This document shows, in pieces, positions 1 through 6,321 of a DNA stretch of 37,459 bases; the first letter of the stretch is position 1, and the number at the start of each line of letters is the position of its first letter. A program made the translations under genes and the position numbers. Source of the stretch: Alphaproteobacteria bacterium (GTDB lineage Bacteria; Pseudomonadota; Alphaproteobacteria; Rhodospirillales; Rhodospirillaceae); NCBI GenBank assembly GCA_030432435.1, contig JAUIGX010000006.1, positions 1 through 37,459 of the forward strand, given 5' to 3'. Below the pieces are notes generated by a model. It saw only the letters and a program-made list of their open reading frames with translations. It was not told the DNA's origin and searched no databases.

Positions 1-183
1 CTCACCCGCCGTAACTTCATATCCTTCACGGCCGGCGATAACGTTAGACAGCGTGCTCTTGCCGGTCCCGTTCGGTCCCATAATGGCATGCACTTCGCCG
101 CCATCGAGGCTGAGGGTGATGCCTTTAAGAATTTCCTTACCGGCAACGGACGCATGTAAGTTTTTAATTTCGAGTAACGCCAT
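1..183 (-). CDS. sufC: SufC, Fe-S assembly ATPase (5' part only, runs off the window)
   Basis: The N-terminal 61 residues of the ABC-type ATPase of the SUF iron-sulfur cluster assembly complex; the rest lies left of the window. The start codon ATG is at 183-181. The protein begins [19 protein letters not shown] and carries the Walker A segment GPNGTGKST followed by [12 protein letters not shown], which is typical of SufC rather than of transporter ATPases. SufC is a soluble cytoplasmic ATPase that works with SufB and SufD to build Fe-S clusters on the SufBCD scaffold. It follows sufB by 23 bases on the same strand, so it is almost certainly cotranscribed with it. sufD and sufS would be expected further left but cannot be seen. 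Confidence 0.95.
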   Translation of the reverse strand, partial: MALLEIKNLHASVAGKEILKGITLSLDGGEVHAIMGPNGTGKSTLSNVIAGREGYEVTAGE

Positions 184-206
184 AGAACGATCCTTCACTG
201 CGAGCT

Positions 207-1661
207 TTAGCCCACACTGCCTTCCAAACTAATTCCGACAAGTTTCTGCGCTTCCACGGCAAACTCCATGGGCAAGGTCTGTAGAACCTCTTTACAGAAA
301 CCGTTAACGATCAGCGACACGGCCTCTTCTTGCGTCATGCCGCGCTGCAAGCAATAGAACAGCTGATCTTCACTGATCTTCGAGGTGGTCGCCTCGTGTT
401 CCGTCGTTGCCGAAGGATTGCTCGTTTCGACATACGGCACGGTATGGGCACCGCAGGTGTCCCCGATCAGCAAACTGTCGCACTGGGTGTAATTCCGCGC
501 GCCGTCCGCTTTAGGGCCAACGCGTACCAGCCCTCGGTACGTGTTGTCGGCGTGTCCGGCCGAAATACCTTTGGAAATAATTTTGGAACGTGTGTTTTTC
601 CCCAGATGGATCATCTTGGTGCCAGTATCGGCCTGCTGGTAATTGTTGGTGATGGCGACCGAATAGAATTCACCGATAGAGCCTTCACCCTGCAAAATAC
701 AACTGGGATACTTCCAGGTGATCGCCGAGCCCGTTTCCACCTGTGTCCACATGATTTTGGAATTGCGGCCGCGGCAAGCCCCGCGCTTGGTCACGAAGTT
801 GTAAATGCCGCCCTTGCCGTTTTCGTCACCAGGGTACCAGTTCTGCACTGTTGAATATTTGATCTCGGCATCATCAAGCGCGATCAACTCCACCACAGCA
901 GCATGCAATTGGTTTTCATCGCGCTGAGGCGCGGTACAGCCCTCGAGGTAGCTGACGTATGACCCTTCGTCGGCGATGATCAGAGTGCGTTCAAACTGCC
1001 CGGTATTCTGCTCGTTGATGCGAAAATACGTGGACAATTCCATAGGGCAACGCAGCCCCTTGGGGATGTAGACAAACGAGCCATCGGTGAAGACCGCGCT
1101 ATTGAGCGTTGCAAAAAAGTTATCGCTGTACGGCACCACCGAGCCCAAATACTTCTGGACCAGTTCGGGACACTTTTGAATCGCCTCGGAAATCGGACAG
1201 AAAATAACGCCCAACTCTTCCAGCTTCTTTTTATAGGTGGTCGCGACCGAGACACTGTCGAACACGGCGTCCACCGCAACACCCGCCAGAATTTCCTGTT
1301 CCTTCAGCGGAATTCCGAGCTTCTTGTATGTTTCGAGCAGCTTGGGATCGACTTCATCCAGGCTTTCCAGCTTGGGCATATTCTTGGGCGCGGAGTAGTA
1401 ATAGGCATCCTGATAGTCGATCTTCGGATAGTGAAGTTTCGCCCAAGTCGGCTCTTCATCACCCAACTCAATCCAGTAGCGGTAAGCCTTCAGACGCCAC
1501 TCGGTCATCCATTCCGGTTCGTTCTTTTTCGCCGAAATAAAGCGTACGGTGTCTTCGCTAAGTCCCTTAGGGGCTTTGTCCGATTCAATATCTGTGATGA
1601 AGCCGTACTTGTACTGCTCTACATCACGAACGGCGGCTGTTGTTTCTTTGGTCGCGGCCAT
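207..1661 (-). CDS. sufB: SufB, Fe-S cluster assembly scaffold protein
   Basis: A 484-residue protein, the usual SufB length. SufB is the scaffold subunit of the cytoplasmic SufBC2D complex, on which sulfur delivered by SufS/SufE is assembled with iron. The C-terminal beta-helix core has the family signatures [10 protein letters not shown], the YPSCIL segment with the cysteine thought to receive sulfur, and the run around [17 protein letters not shown]. The start ATG lies nine bases after the stop of the Rrf2 regulator gene, and sufC follows after 23 bases, so the three form one operon read leftward. Long open frames on the opposite strand (for example 330-854 and 1176-1763) are shadows of this gene. 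Identity is secure. Confidence 0.98.
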   Translation of the reverse strand: MAATKETTAAVRDVEQYKYGFITDIESDKAPKGLSEDTVRFISAKKNEPEWMTEWRLKAYRYWIELGDEEPTWAKLHYPKIDYQDAYYYSAPKNMPKLESLDEVDPKLLETYKKLGIPLKEQEILAGVAVDAVFDSVSVATTYKKKLEELGVIFCPISEAIQKCPELVQKYLGSVVPYSDNFFATLNSAVFTDGSFVYIPKGLRCPMELSTYFRINEQNTGQFERTLIIADEGSYVSYLEGCTAPQRDENQLHAAVVELIALDDAEIKYSTVQNWYPGDENGKGGIYNFVTKRGACRGRNSKIMWTQVETGSAITWKYPSCILQGEGSIGEFYSVAITNNYQQADTGTKMIHLGKNTRSKIISKGISAGHADNTYRGLVRVGPKADGARNYTQCDSLLIGDTCGAHTVPYVETSNPSATTEHEATTSKISEDQLFYCLQRGMTQEEAVSLIVNGFCKEVLQTLPMEFAVEAQKLVGISLEGSVG

Positions 1662-1670
1662 AACGTTTCC

Positions 1671-2129
1671 TTACTTCGCCGTTGCCTCGTTCGGACGGGC
1701 CGAAGGCACGGCTACTCCAAACGCGGAAACGTCTTCAACCATATCCGCCAGCGTTACCTCTGAAAGAGCTAACCGCACGGCGGTATTCGCCCGGTTCCAT
1801 TTTCCTTGGACCGGACATACGGACTCGATGCTGCACTGTTCATCTGATGTATCGGCACATGCAGTCAGGGCTATTGGCCCCTCAACCGCCTGGATCACAT
1901 CGGCCAGCGTAATTCCGACTGCTGCACGACCGAGAAAATAGCCCCCCCCGGCGCCGCGTCGCGAGGCCACAAGGCCCGCTTTATTGAGGCCCTTCATGAG
2001 CTTGGCCACCGTCGGAATCGGAATACCGGTCTGCTCGGCGATCTGCTGGCTGGAGCGCACCACGTGGCTCCTCGCGATCTCGATCAAAACGACCGTGGCG
2101 TAATCTGTTAACTTATTGACTTTAAACAT
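1671..2129 (-). CDS. Rrf2/IscR-family regulator of the suf operon
   Basis: A 152-residue Rrf2-family transcription factor. The N-terminal winged helix-turn-helix (about residues 1-65) reads LTDYATVVLIEIAR, then QQIAEQTGIPIPTVAKLMKG and SRRGAGGGYFLGR, all typical of the family. Three cysteines, C91, C99 and C105, are spaced as in IscR-type proteins that bind an Fe-S cluster. Such proteins sense Fe-S status and repress or derepress assembly genes. It is the first gene of the operon with sufB and sufC, and a palindrome at 2174-2192 upstream is a likely autoregulatory operator. Its position suits the Rrf2 branch annotated as SUF-system regulator; I cannot separate that from IscR, so no symbol is given. 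Confidence 0.93.
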   Translation of the reverse strand: MFKVNKLTDYATVVLIEIARSHVVRSSQQIAEQTGIPIPTVAKLMKGLNKAGLVASRRGAGGGYFLGRAAVGITLADVIQAVEGPIALTACADTSDEQCSIESVCPVQGKWNRANTAVRLALSEVTLADMVEDVSAFGVAVPSARPNEATAK

Positions 2130-2173
2130 TATCCATCTTCAGGCACGACCCCTCGCGCCTCATGTCCCCAATT

Positions 2174-2192
2174 CAGGACTAAAACAGTCCTG
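2174..2192 (-). promoter_or_regulatory. Palindromic operator upstream of rrf2-sufB-sufC (probable Rrf2 site)
   Basis: An inverted repeat CAGGACT-aaaac-AGTCCTG (7-base arms, 5-base spacer) lies about 45 bases before the regulator's start. The core GACT-A/T-rich-AGTC resembles, as I recall them, sites bound by IscR-type Rrf2 proteins. Binding by this regulator is an inference. The palindrome sits between two divergent genes, so it could also touch the formyltransferase promoter. Confidence 0.55.
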
Positions 2193-2292
2193 TTTACGCC
2201 GGTGTAATAGGGCCTGTGCTATGAAGATTCAAGGGGGCAATTCGCTTTGGCACCGCCCAAAGCCCTTAAGGCGCTTCAAATAAGGACCATTC

Positions 2293-2991
2293 GTGCACCG
2301 TCTCATCCTCATAACCCAGCGAGAATTTGCCGAGATACTCGCCCAGCCACTCCAAGCTGCGGTCCCGGACCTCCGCATCGAGTTTGCCTGGTCCGCTGAC
2401 GAGCTGAGACAGGCCGTCATCCGCCAGCCCGAGGCCACCCGTCTAGTCTCCCTTGGCTCGGACATCATCGTCCCCGCCGATGTCCTCGGCCGACTGCCTG
2501 GCCCTGCGTATAATTTCCATCCGGGCCCACCGGCCTACCCCGGCATTTTTCCCTCTGTCTTTGCGCTCTATGATGGGGCTGAGCATTTCGGTGTCACTCT
2601 GCACGAGATGGCCCCAAAGGTGGATAGCGGCGCCATCGTCGCAGTGGATACATTTGCCGTCCCCGAGGACTGGGACCGTTTGGCGCTCGACACCGCCACT
2701 TTCGCTGCGTTGCAGAATTTGCTCGCACGAACTGCCCCGCACCTCGCCAATGTTGATGTGCCGTTGCCCACAATTTCGGAGGCGTGGACCGGCACTTCCC
2801 GCACGCGCAAAGACTTCAACGCCCTATGCCACATGCCGGAAGACGTAAGTGCGGATGAATTTGCGCGCCGCTACCGCGCCGTAGGCGAAGGACCAGAGCA
2901 CGCTCTTACCATCTCTCGGTTCGGTAGAATCTTCCGGTTAATGAGCAAACAGCACGATGGGGTAGTGCGCGGCGGACAAAGAGTACGATAA
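2293..2991 (+). CDS. Formyltransferase-domain protein (Fmt/PurN superfamily), stand-alone
   Basis: A 232-residue protein whose central part is the catalytic core of N10-formyltetrahydrofolate-dependent formyltransferases. N74 and H76 in the NFHPGPPAYPG segment and D111 in KVDSGAIV match the Asn-His-Asp triad of Fmt and PurN. It is shorter than methionyl-tRNA formyltransferase (about 310 residues), lacks that enzyme's C-terminal tRNA-binding domain, and its N-terminal half of the Rossmann fold is compact. The substrate cannot be read from the sequence; small metabolites or sugar amines are possible, and so is loss of activity. The GTG start at 2293 is supported by AAGGA seven bases upstream. 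It is divergent from the suf operon and stands alone. Confidence 0.8.
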   Translation: MHRLILITQREFAEILAQPLQAAVPDLRIEFAWSADELRQAVIRQPEATRLVSLGSDIIVPADVLGRLPGPAYNFHPGPPAYPGIFPSVFALYDGAEHFGVTLHEMAPKVDSGAIVAVDTFAVPEDWDRLALDTATFAALQNLLARTAPHLANVDVPLPTISEAWTGTSRTRKDFNALCHMPEDVSADEFARRYRAVGEGPEHALTISRFGRIFRLMSKQHDGVVRGGQRVR

Positions 2992-3043
2992 GTCTGTTCT
3001 CACACCGTACCGCCCGCTTCATAAATTCCCGCGCTTAAACCAT

Positions 3044-4273
3044 TCAAGCGCGCAAAACCAATCCGGACGCTAAAGTCTTACGGAATGCCAACCACGCAGG
3101 AATAACACCTAGTAGGCATGAAGATACCGGCACAACGAAAACCACATACAAATCCGAAAGATTGGGCTTCAAGTCGTCTAGGGTCACACCATACTCATCC
3201 CCAATAATAGGGGTGGCTATAGCAATACCGCAGTACAGGAGGACTATAGCCAGTACAGTCCCCATAAGGGCTAGCAACCCGGATTCAGCAATCAGCAAAG
3301 TTGAAATTTGCCAGGGTCTTGCACCGATTGTTCGCAGTATCGCCATCTCACGGCTCCGCGCACTAAGGCTGGTTAGAATACTAGTCAGTATTGTCAGCAA
3401 GCCGATAAAAATCACGAATGCGGATACTGATGATAGGGTTCTTTCAACAATCGTCACGACACTCCAGAGCTGACCAAGCCCCACGCCGGGCATAACAGCT
3501 TGGAGAGGTTCAGGCCGATAGGTGTTAATCGCGCGCTGAAAGCCAAGGATCGCAATTTTAGATCGAAGCCCCATATAGAAGGCCGTGATTTGATCAGGTT
3601 CGAGATTCATCTTTCGGACTCGATCGGCATTGACCATTCGCGCCAGCGGTGTTGGCGCACCGCTTTCCCAACCGACGTGAATCGCTTTTATCGCTTCCAG
3701 GCTAACTATGACGGTCCGATCTAGCGGCGTTCCGGTCGGCGCAAGAACTCCCGCTATTCTGAAAGGTTTGTCGGTGTGATGGGAAAAGCTTACAGACCCC
3801 AAGCCATGCGAAAGTACTATTTCTTCGCCGATCTTATATTTTAGATCTTTCTCGACGCTTGCGCCGATTACCACATCAAAAAGATCTTCAAATGCTCGGC
3901 CCGATGCAAATGTTAGGCGCGAGTCTTTTCCATAGCGATAACGGCTGAAAAGATCGTCAGATGTCCCAACAACGCGAAAGCCCCGATGAGAATCTCCCAA
4001 TGAAATCGGTATGGTCCATTCAACTTCGGGACGCGCAGCTATGTCCTGATAACTTTGCCAAGTGATGTTGTTGGTTGCATCGCCGATATGAAAGACAGAA
4101 TAGAGCAATAGATTAAGCGGCCCGCTTCGCGCACCAACGATAAGGTCGGTTCCCGTTATGGTTCGCTCAAAGCTGGAGCGCGCACCAGCCTGGATTTTCT
4201 CAACTCCCAAAAACAAAGTGACGCTCAGAGCTACAGCAAAAATTGTTAGGCACGCTGTCAACTGCCTGTCCAT
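3044..4273 (-). CDS. FtsX/MacB-type ABC transporter permease of the Zrg-like zinc cassette
   Basis: An inner-membrane permease of at least 409 residues with one N-terminal membrane helix (about residues 5-25), a large periplasmic domain, and three C-terminal helices, the layout of the MacB/LolC/FtsX group. The C-terminal part contains SLSARSREMAILRTIGARP, the usual FtsX-domain signature. It pairs with the ATPase just upstream (4315-5046). Proteins of this fold usually transmit force or extract lipoproteins and do not form a canonical import channel, so its role in zinc uptake is inferred from its neighbours. Coordinates use the first ATG (4273), but the reading frame continues upstream through NLAFRSV, a conserved beginning in this family. 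The true start is therefore probably a non-ATG codon such as ATT at 4300-4298. DNA here is more AT-rich than the znu genes. Confidence 0.85.
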   Translation of the reverse strand: MDRQLTACLTIFAVALSVTLFLGVEKIQAGARSSFERTITGTDLIVGARSGPLNLLLYSVFHIGDATNNITWQSYQDIAARPEVEWTIPISLGDSHRGFRVVGTSDDLFSRYRYGKDSRLTFASGRAFEDLFDVVIGASVEKDLKYKIGEEIVLSHGLGSVSFSHHTDKPFRIAGVLAPTGTPLDRTVIVSLEAIKAIHVGWESGAPTPLARMVNADRVRKMNLEPDQITAFYMGLRSKIAILGFQRAINTYRPEPLQAVMPGVGLGQLWSVVTIVERTLSSVSAFVIFIGLLTILTSILTSLSARSREMAILRTIGARPWQISTLLIAESGLLALMGTVLAIVLLYCGIAIATPIIGDEYGVTLDDLKPNLSDLYVVFVVPVSSCLLGVIPAWLAFRKTLASGLVLRA

Positions 4274-4314
4274 TACGCTGCGGAAAGCCAGATTTAAAAT
4301 GGCCAGTCCTGTTT

Positions 4315-5046
4315 TTATGTTAATTTTTCCAGGCGGCCAGAAACGTCTTCTACTTGGTTCAAAGAGGTTAAATCGACGACGCGGTCGAAATAATTGGCAA
4401 GCATCGGGTCGTGACTCGCAAAAATCATACTGGTCCGACTTTTCTCAGATTCCTCCATGATCAACCTCATGAACTCTTCTCGCGTGTCTGCATCGAGTGC
4501 TGAAGAAGGCTCATCGGCGACAATCAATTGCGGCATGCCGACAAGGGCCCTCGCGACAGCCACGCGCTGCTGCTGACCGACGCTCAAGAAGCGCGCGGGA
4601 CGATGCAACAACTCTCCGTCGATAAAAAGCCGTTCCAGGATATGACAGGCCGCGTCGTTGACATTGCCGTGACCCTTTGCAGCCATATCGGCACGAAACT
4701 TAGAAAAGCGGCACGCAAGCGCGACGTTGTCCAGCGCCGACAAATACGGCAACACATTCAGAGTCTGGAAAATCACCCCCAAATGAGCTGCCCGGAATTG
4801 ATCCCTCTGGGCTTCGCCCATGGTTACCAGACTCTGACCCAATACGTTCAGGGTGCCTGAACTCGGCTTGATTGTGCCGCAGATAAGATTCAACAGCGTG
4901 CTCTTACCGCTTCCGCTTGGTCCGACAATCAACACCCGCTCGCCGACTTCAAGATTAAACTCCGTCAGATCGAGCACATACGAACCTGTCGGCCAGCTGT
5001 ATTTAAGACGGGCGATTTCAACTGCCTTTGGGTCCGGCGCGATCAT
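4315..5046 (-). CDS. LolD/MacB-type ABC transporter ATP-binding protein of the Zrg-like cassette
   Basis: A 243-residue ABC ATPase. Walker A is VGPSGSGKST at residues 41-50, the signature is LSVGQQQR (with V in place of the second-position G), Walker B is LIVADEP followed by SSALDAD, and the H-loop is FASHDP. It resembles LolD/MacB ATPases, which fits the FtsX-type permease encoded immediately downstream; the permease probably begins inside or against this gene's 3' end. The upstream gene (DUF3299) stops directly before this ATG, so translation is tightly coupled. In the Vibrio zinc-regulated Zrg system, as I recall it, a similar ATPase and permease accompany DUF2796 and DUF3299 proteins. The substrate is unproven. 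Confidence 0.92.
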   Translation of the reverse strand: MIAPDPKAVEIARLKYSWPTGSYVLDLTEFNLEVGERVLIVGPSGSGKSTLLNLICGTIKPSSGTLNVLGQSLVTMGEAQRDQFRAAHLGVIFQTLNVLPYLSALDNVALACRFSKFRADMAAKGHGNVNDAACHILERLFIDGELLHRPARFLSVGQQQRVAVARALVGMPQLIVADEPSSALDADTREEFMRLIMEESEKSRTSMIFASHDPMLANYFDRVVDLTSLNQVEDVSGRLEKLT

Positions 5047-5661
5047 TTATTCGGCATATTCTTCTATAGACTGCAGCCGAAGCGTGTAGGCTGCACTGCC
5101 CAGGTCATTCACATTCTTCTGGGTTGTCAAAACGCCCTGCACATAGAACGGTTTCCAAAGCTCTTCTATTGCGACAGGTGCATTTGCCGTTACATATAAA
5201 ATCTGGTTTGGCGGCGGCGGGGGCACGTGAATACAAGCCCCAAAATATGGCACGAACAGGAATTCCGAATATTTATTCTCCTCGGAGAAATCAAACGGAA
5301 CAACATATCCTGGAATGCGAATATCTTTGCCGTTTAGCGCATCGACGGTCCGAAACGTACCTAGTTGAGGCATTACGTCAAACGAGCTGCCTTCTTCTAT
5401 TTCCACGTTCAAATCTGAACCGGACAAAGTATTCCGGCTCTGCATCAACTGCCTTTCTAGCTCTTCAACATAATCGTCATATTGCTCGATCAAACTTTCT
5501 AGTTCGCCTTCGGGCAACAAATCATCCCATTCCAGAAGAACAGTCTCCGCCGCTACAGCCGCTACATGTGCGCTGATCAGCAAGATAAAACTTAAGATCA
5601 AGCTTCCACCAACGGCAGCCGAGGTAGGTTTGCAGGGATGAATGGAACTCATCTGCCTCAC
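5047..5661 (-). CDS. DUF3299 periplasmic protein of the Zrg-like cassette
   Basis: A 204-residue exported protein. A hydrophobic N-terminal segment (about residues 18-38, ending near AVAAE) looks like a signal peptide. The C-terminal half carries the DUF3299 signature around residues 117-153: GYVVPFDF, then YFGACIHVPPPPPNQ, a Cys/His-containing proline run. The family has no established reaction; it recurs beside LolD/MacB-like transporters and DUF2796 proteins. The assigned start is GTG at 5661-5659, with AAGGA five bases upstream; an ATG three codons later is an alternative. The DUF2796 gene stops immediately before it and the ATPase starts immediately after, so all are cotranslated. A metal-binding or chaperone role in the periplasm is inference. 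Confidence 0.88.
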   Translation of the reverse strand: MRQMSSIHPCKPTSAAVGGSLILSFILLISAHVAAVAAETVLLEWDDLLPEGELESLIEQYDDYVEELERQLMQSRNTLSGSDLNVEIEEGSSFDVMPQLGTFRTVDALNGKDIRIPGYVVPFDFSEENKYSEFLFVPYFGACIHVPPPPPNQILYVTANAPVAIEELWKPFYVQGVLTTQKNVNDLGSAAYTLRLQSIEEYAE

Positions 5662-6258
5662 CTATTTCCTTACAACATCGAAAATTGCACGAGACCGCGT
5701 CAGTTCAGCGACGTGAGTCGACTCTCCAACAAATACAGCCTCAATTTTTTCGATGCCTTTGAATTTTTCGAAGAAACCAACTTCAATCGACTCAAGTTGA
5801 TTGAGATTTTCGCAGGCAAATTCGTACTGAACACTGAAGTCCAGATGACGCGCTTCGCTGTCGTGATGATCGGCATGCTCATCATGATGATGTTCATCGC
5901 CATGCACGTGGGGATGATTGGCTTCCTGGAATTCTGGTTCGTTGATGGAGGCCTTCTCTACAGAGCATTCGGTTTCGCCGAATTCAAACAGCGAAACGGC
6001 ATCGCCAAGTATTCGAACAGCCCCATTGTAGTCTTGCCACTGGGTATCTGTTTGTGGCGCATACTCAAATCCGACCAAGCTATACATCGGCGTTCGGAAC
6101 TCCGAGACAAGCCTGTCGCCGTCAACCGCGAAACCGATCTCGGCTTGACCGTGAACGTGAGCCTCCAGCTGCCTATATTCGCTGGAAACCGCAGCCTGAG
6201 GAGTAGGTGGAGCAACGAGTGCTACACCTACCCCAATCCCATAAACTATTCTTTGCAT
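5662..6258 (-). CDS. ZrgA-like (DUF2796) periplasmic zinc-binding protein
   Basis: A 198-residue protein with a signal peptide (about residues 1-23, MQRIVYGIGVGVALVAPPTP). After it comes HVHGQAEIGFAVDGDRL, characteristic of DUF2796, the family named for the zinc-uptake protein ZrgA of Vibrio. A middle segment at residues 115-138 is crowded with histidines (HPHVHG, HHHDEH, HH, ARH) and should bind zinc or a similar metal. The C-terminal part has IEAVFVGES. It lies directly upstream of the DUF3299, ATPase and permease genes and 63 bases after the ZnuD-like receptor, on the same strand. The likely job is to hold zinc in the periplasm and hand it on; the partner is unknown. Confidence 0.88.
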   Translation of the reverse strand: MQRIVYGIGVGVALVAPPTPQAAVSSEYRQLEAHVHGQAEIGFAVDGDRLVSEFRTPMYSLVGFEYAPQTDTQWQDYNGAVRILGDAVSLFEFGETECSVEKASINEPEFQEANHPHVHGDEHHHDEHADHHDSEARHLDFSVQYEFACENLNQLESIEVGFFEKFKGIEKIEAVFVGESTHVAELTRSRAIFDVVRK

Positions 6259-6321
6259 GAGCCATGATTCCGAATAACAGGATTGTGAAACTGCAATACC
6301 AGCTATCTCACATGGAAACTG

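Noticed and set aside
1176-1763. 195-codon open frame on the plus strand
   Set aside because: It lies antisense to sufB and the regulator gene, has no ribosome site and no recognisable protein; a shadow of coding DNA.
3030-3052. Inverted repeat CGCGCTT / AAGCGCG at the end of the permease gene
   Set aside because: Only seven bases per arm, overlapping the stop region and without a U-run, so it is too weak to call a terminator.
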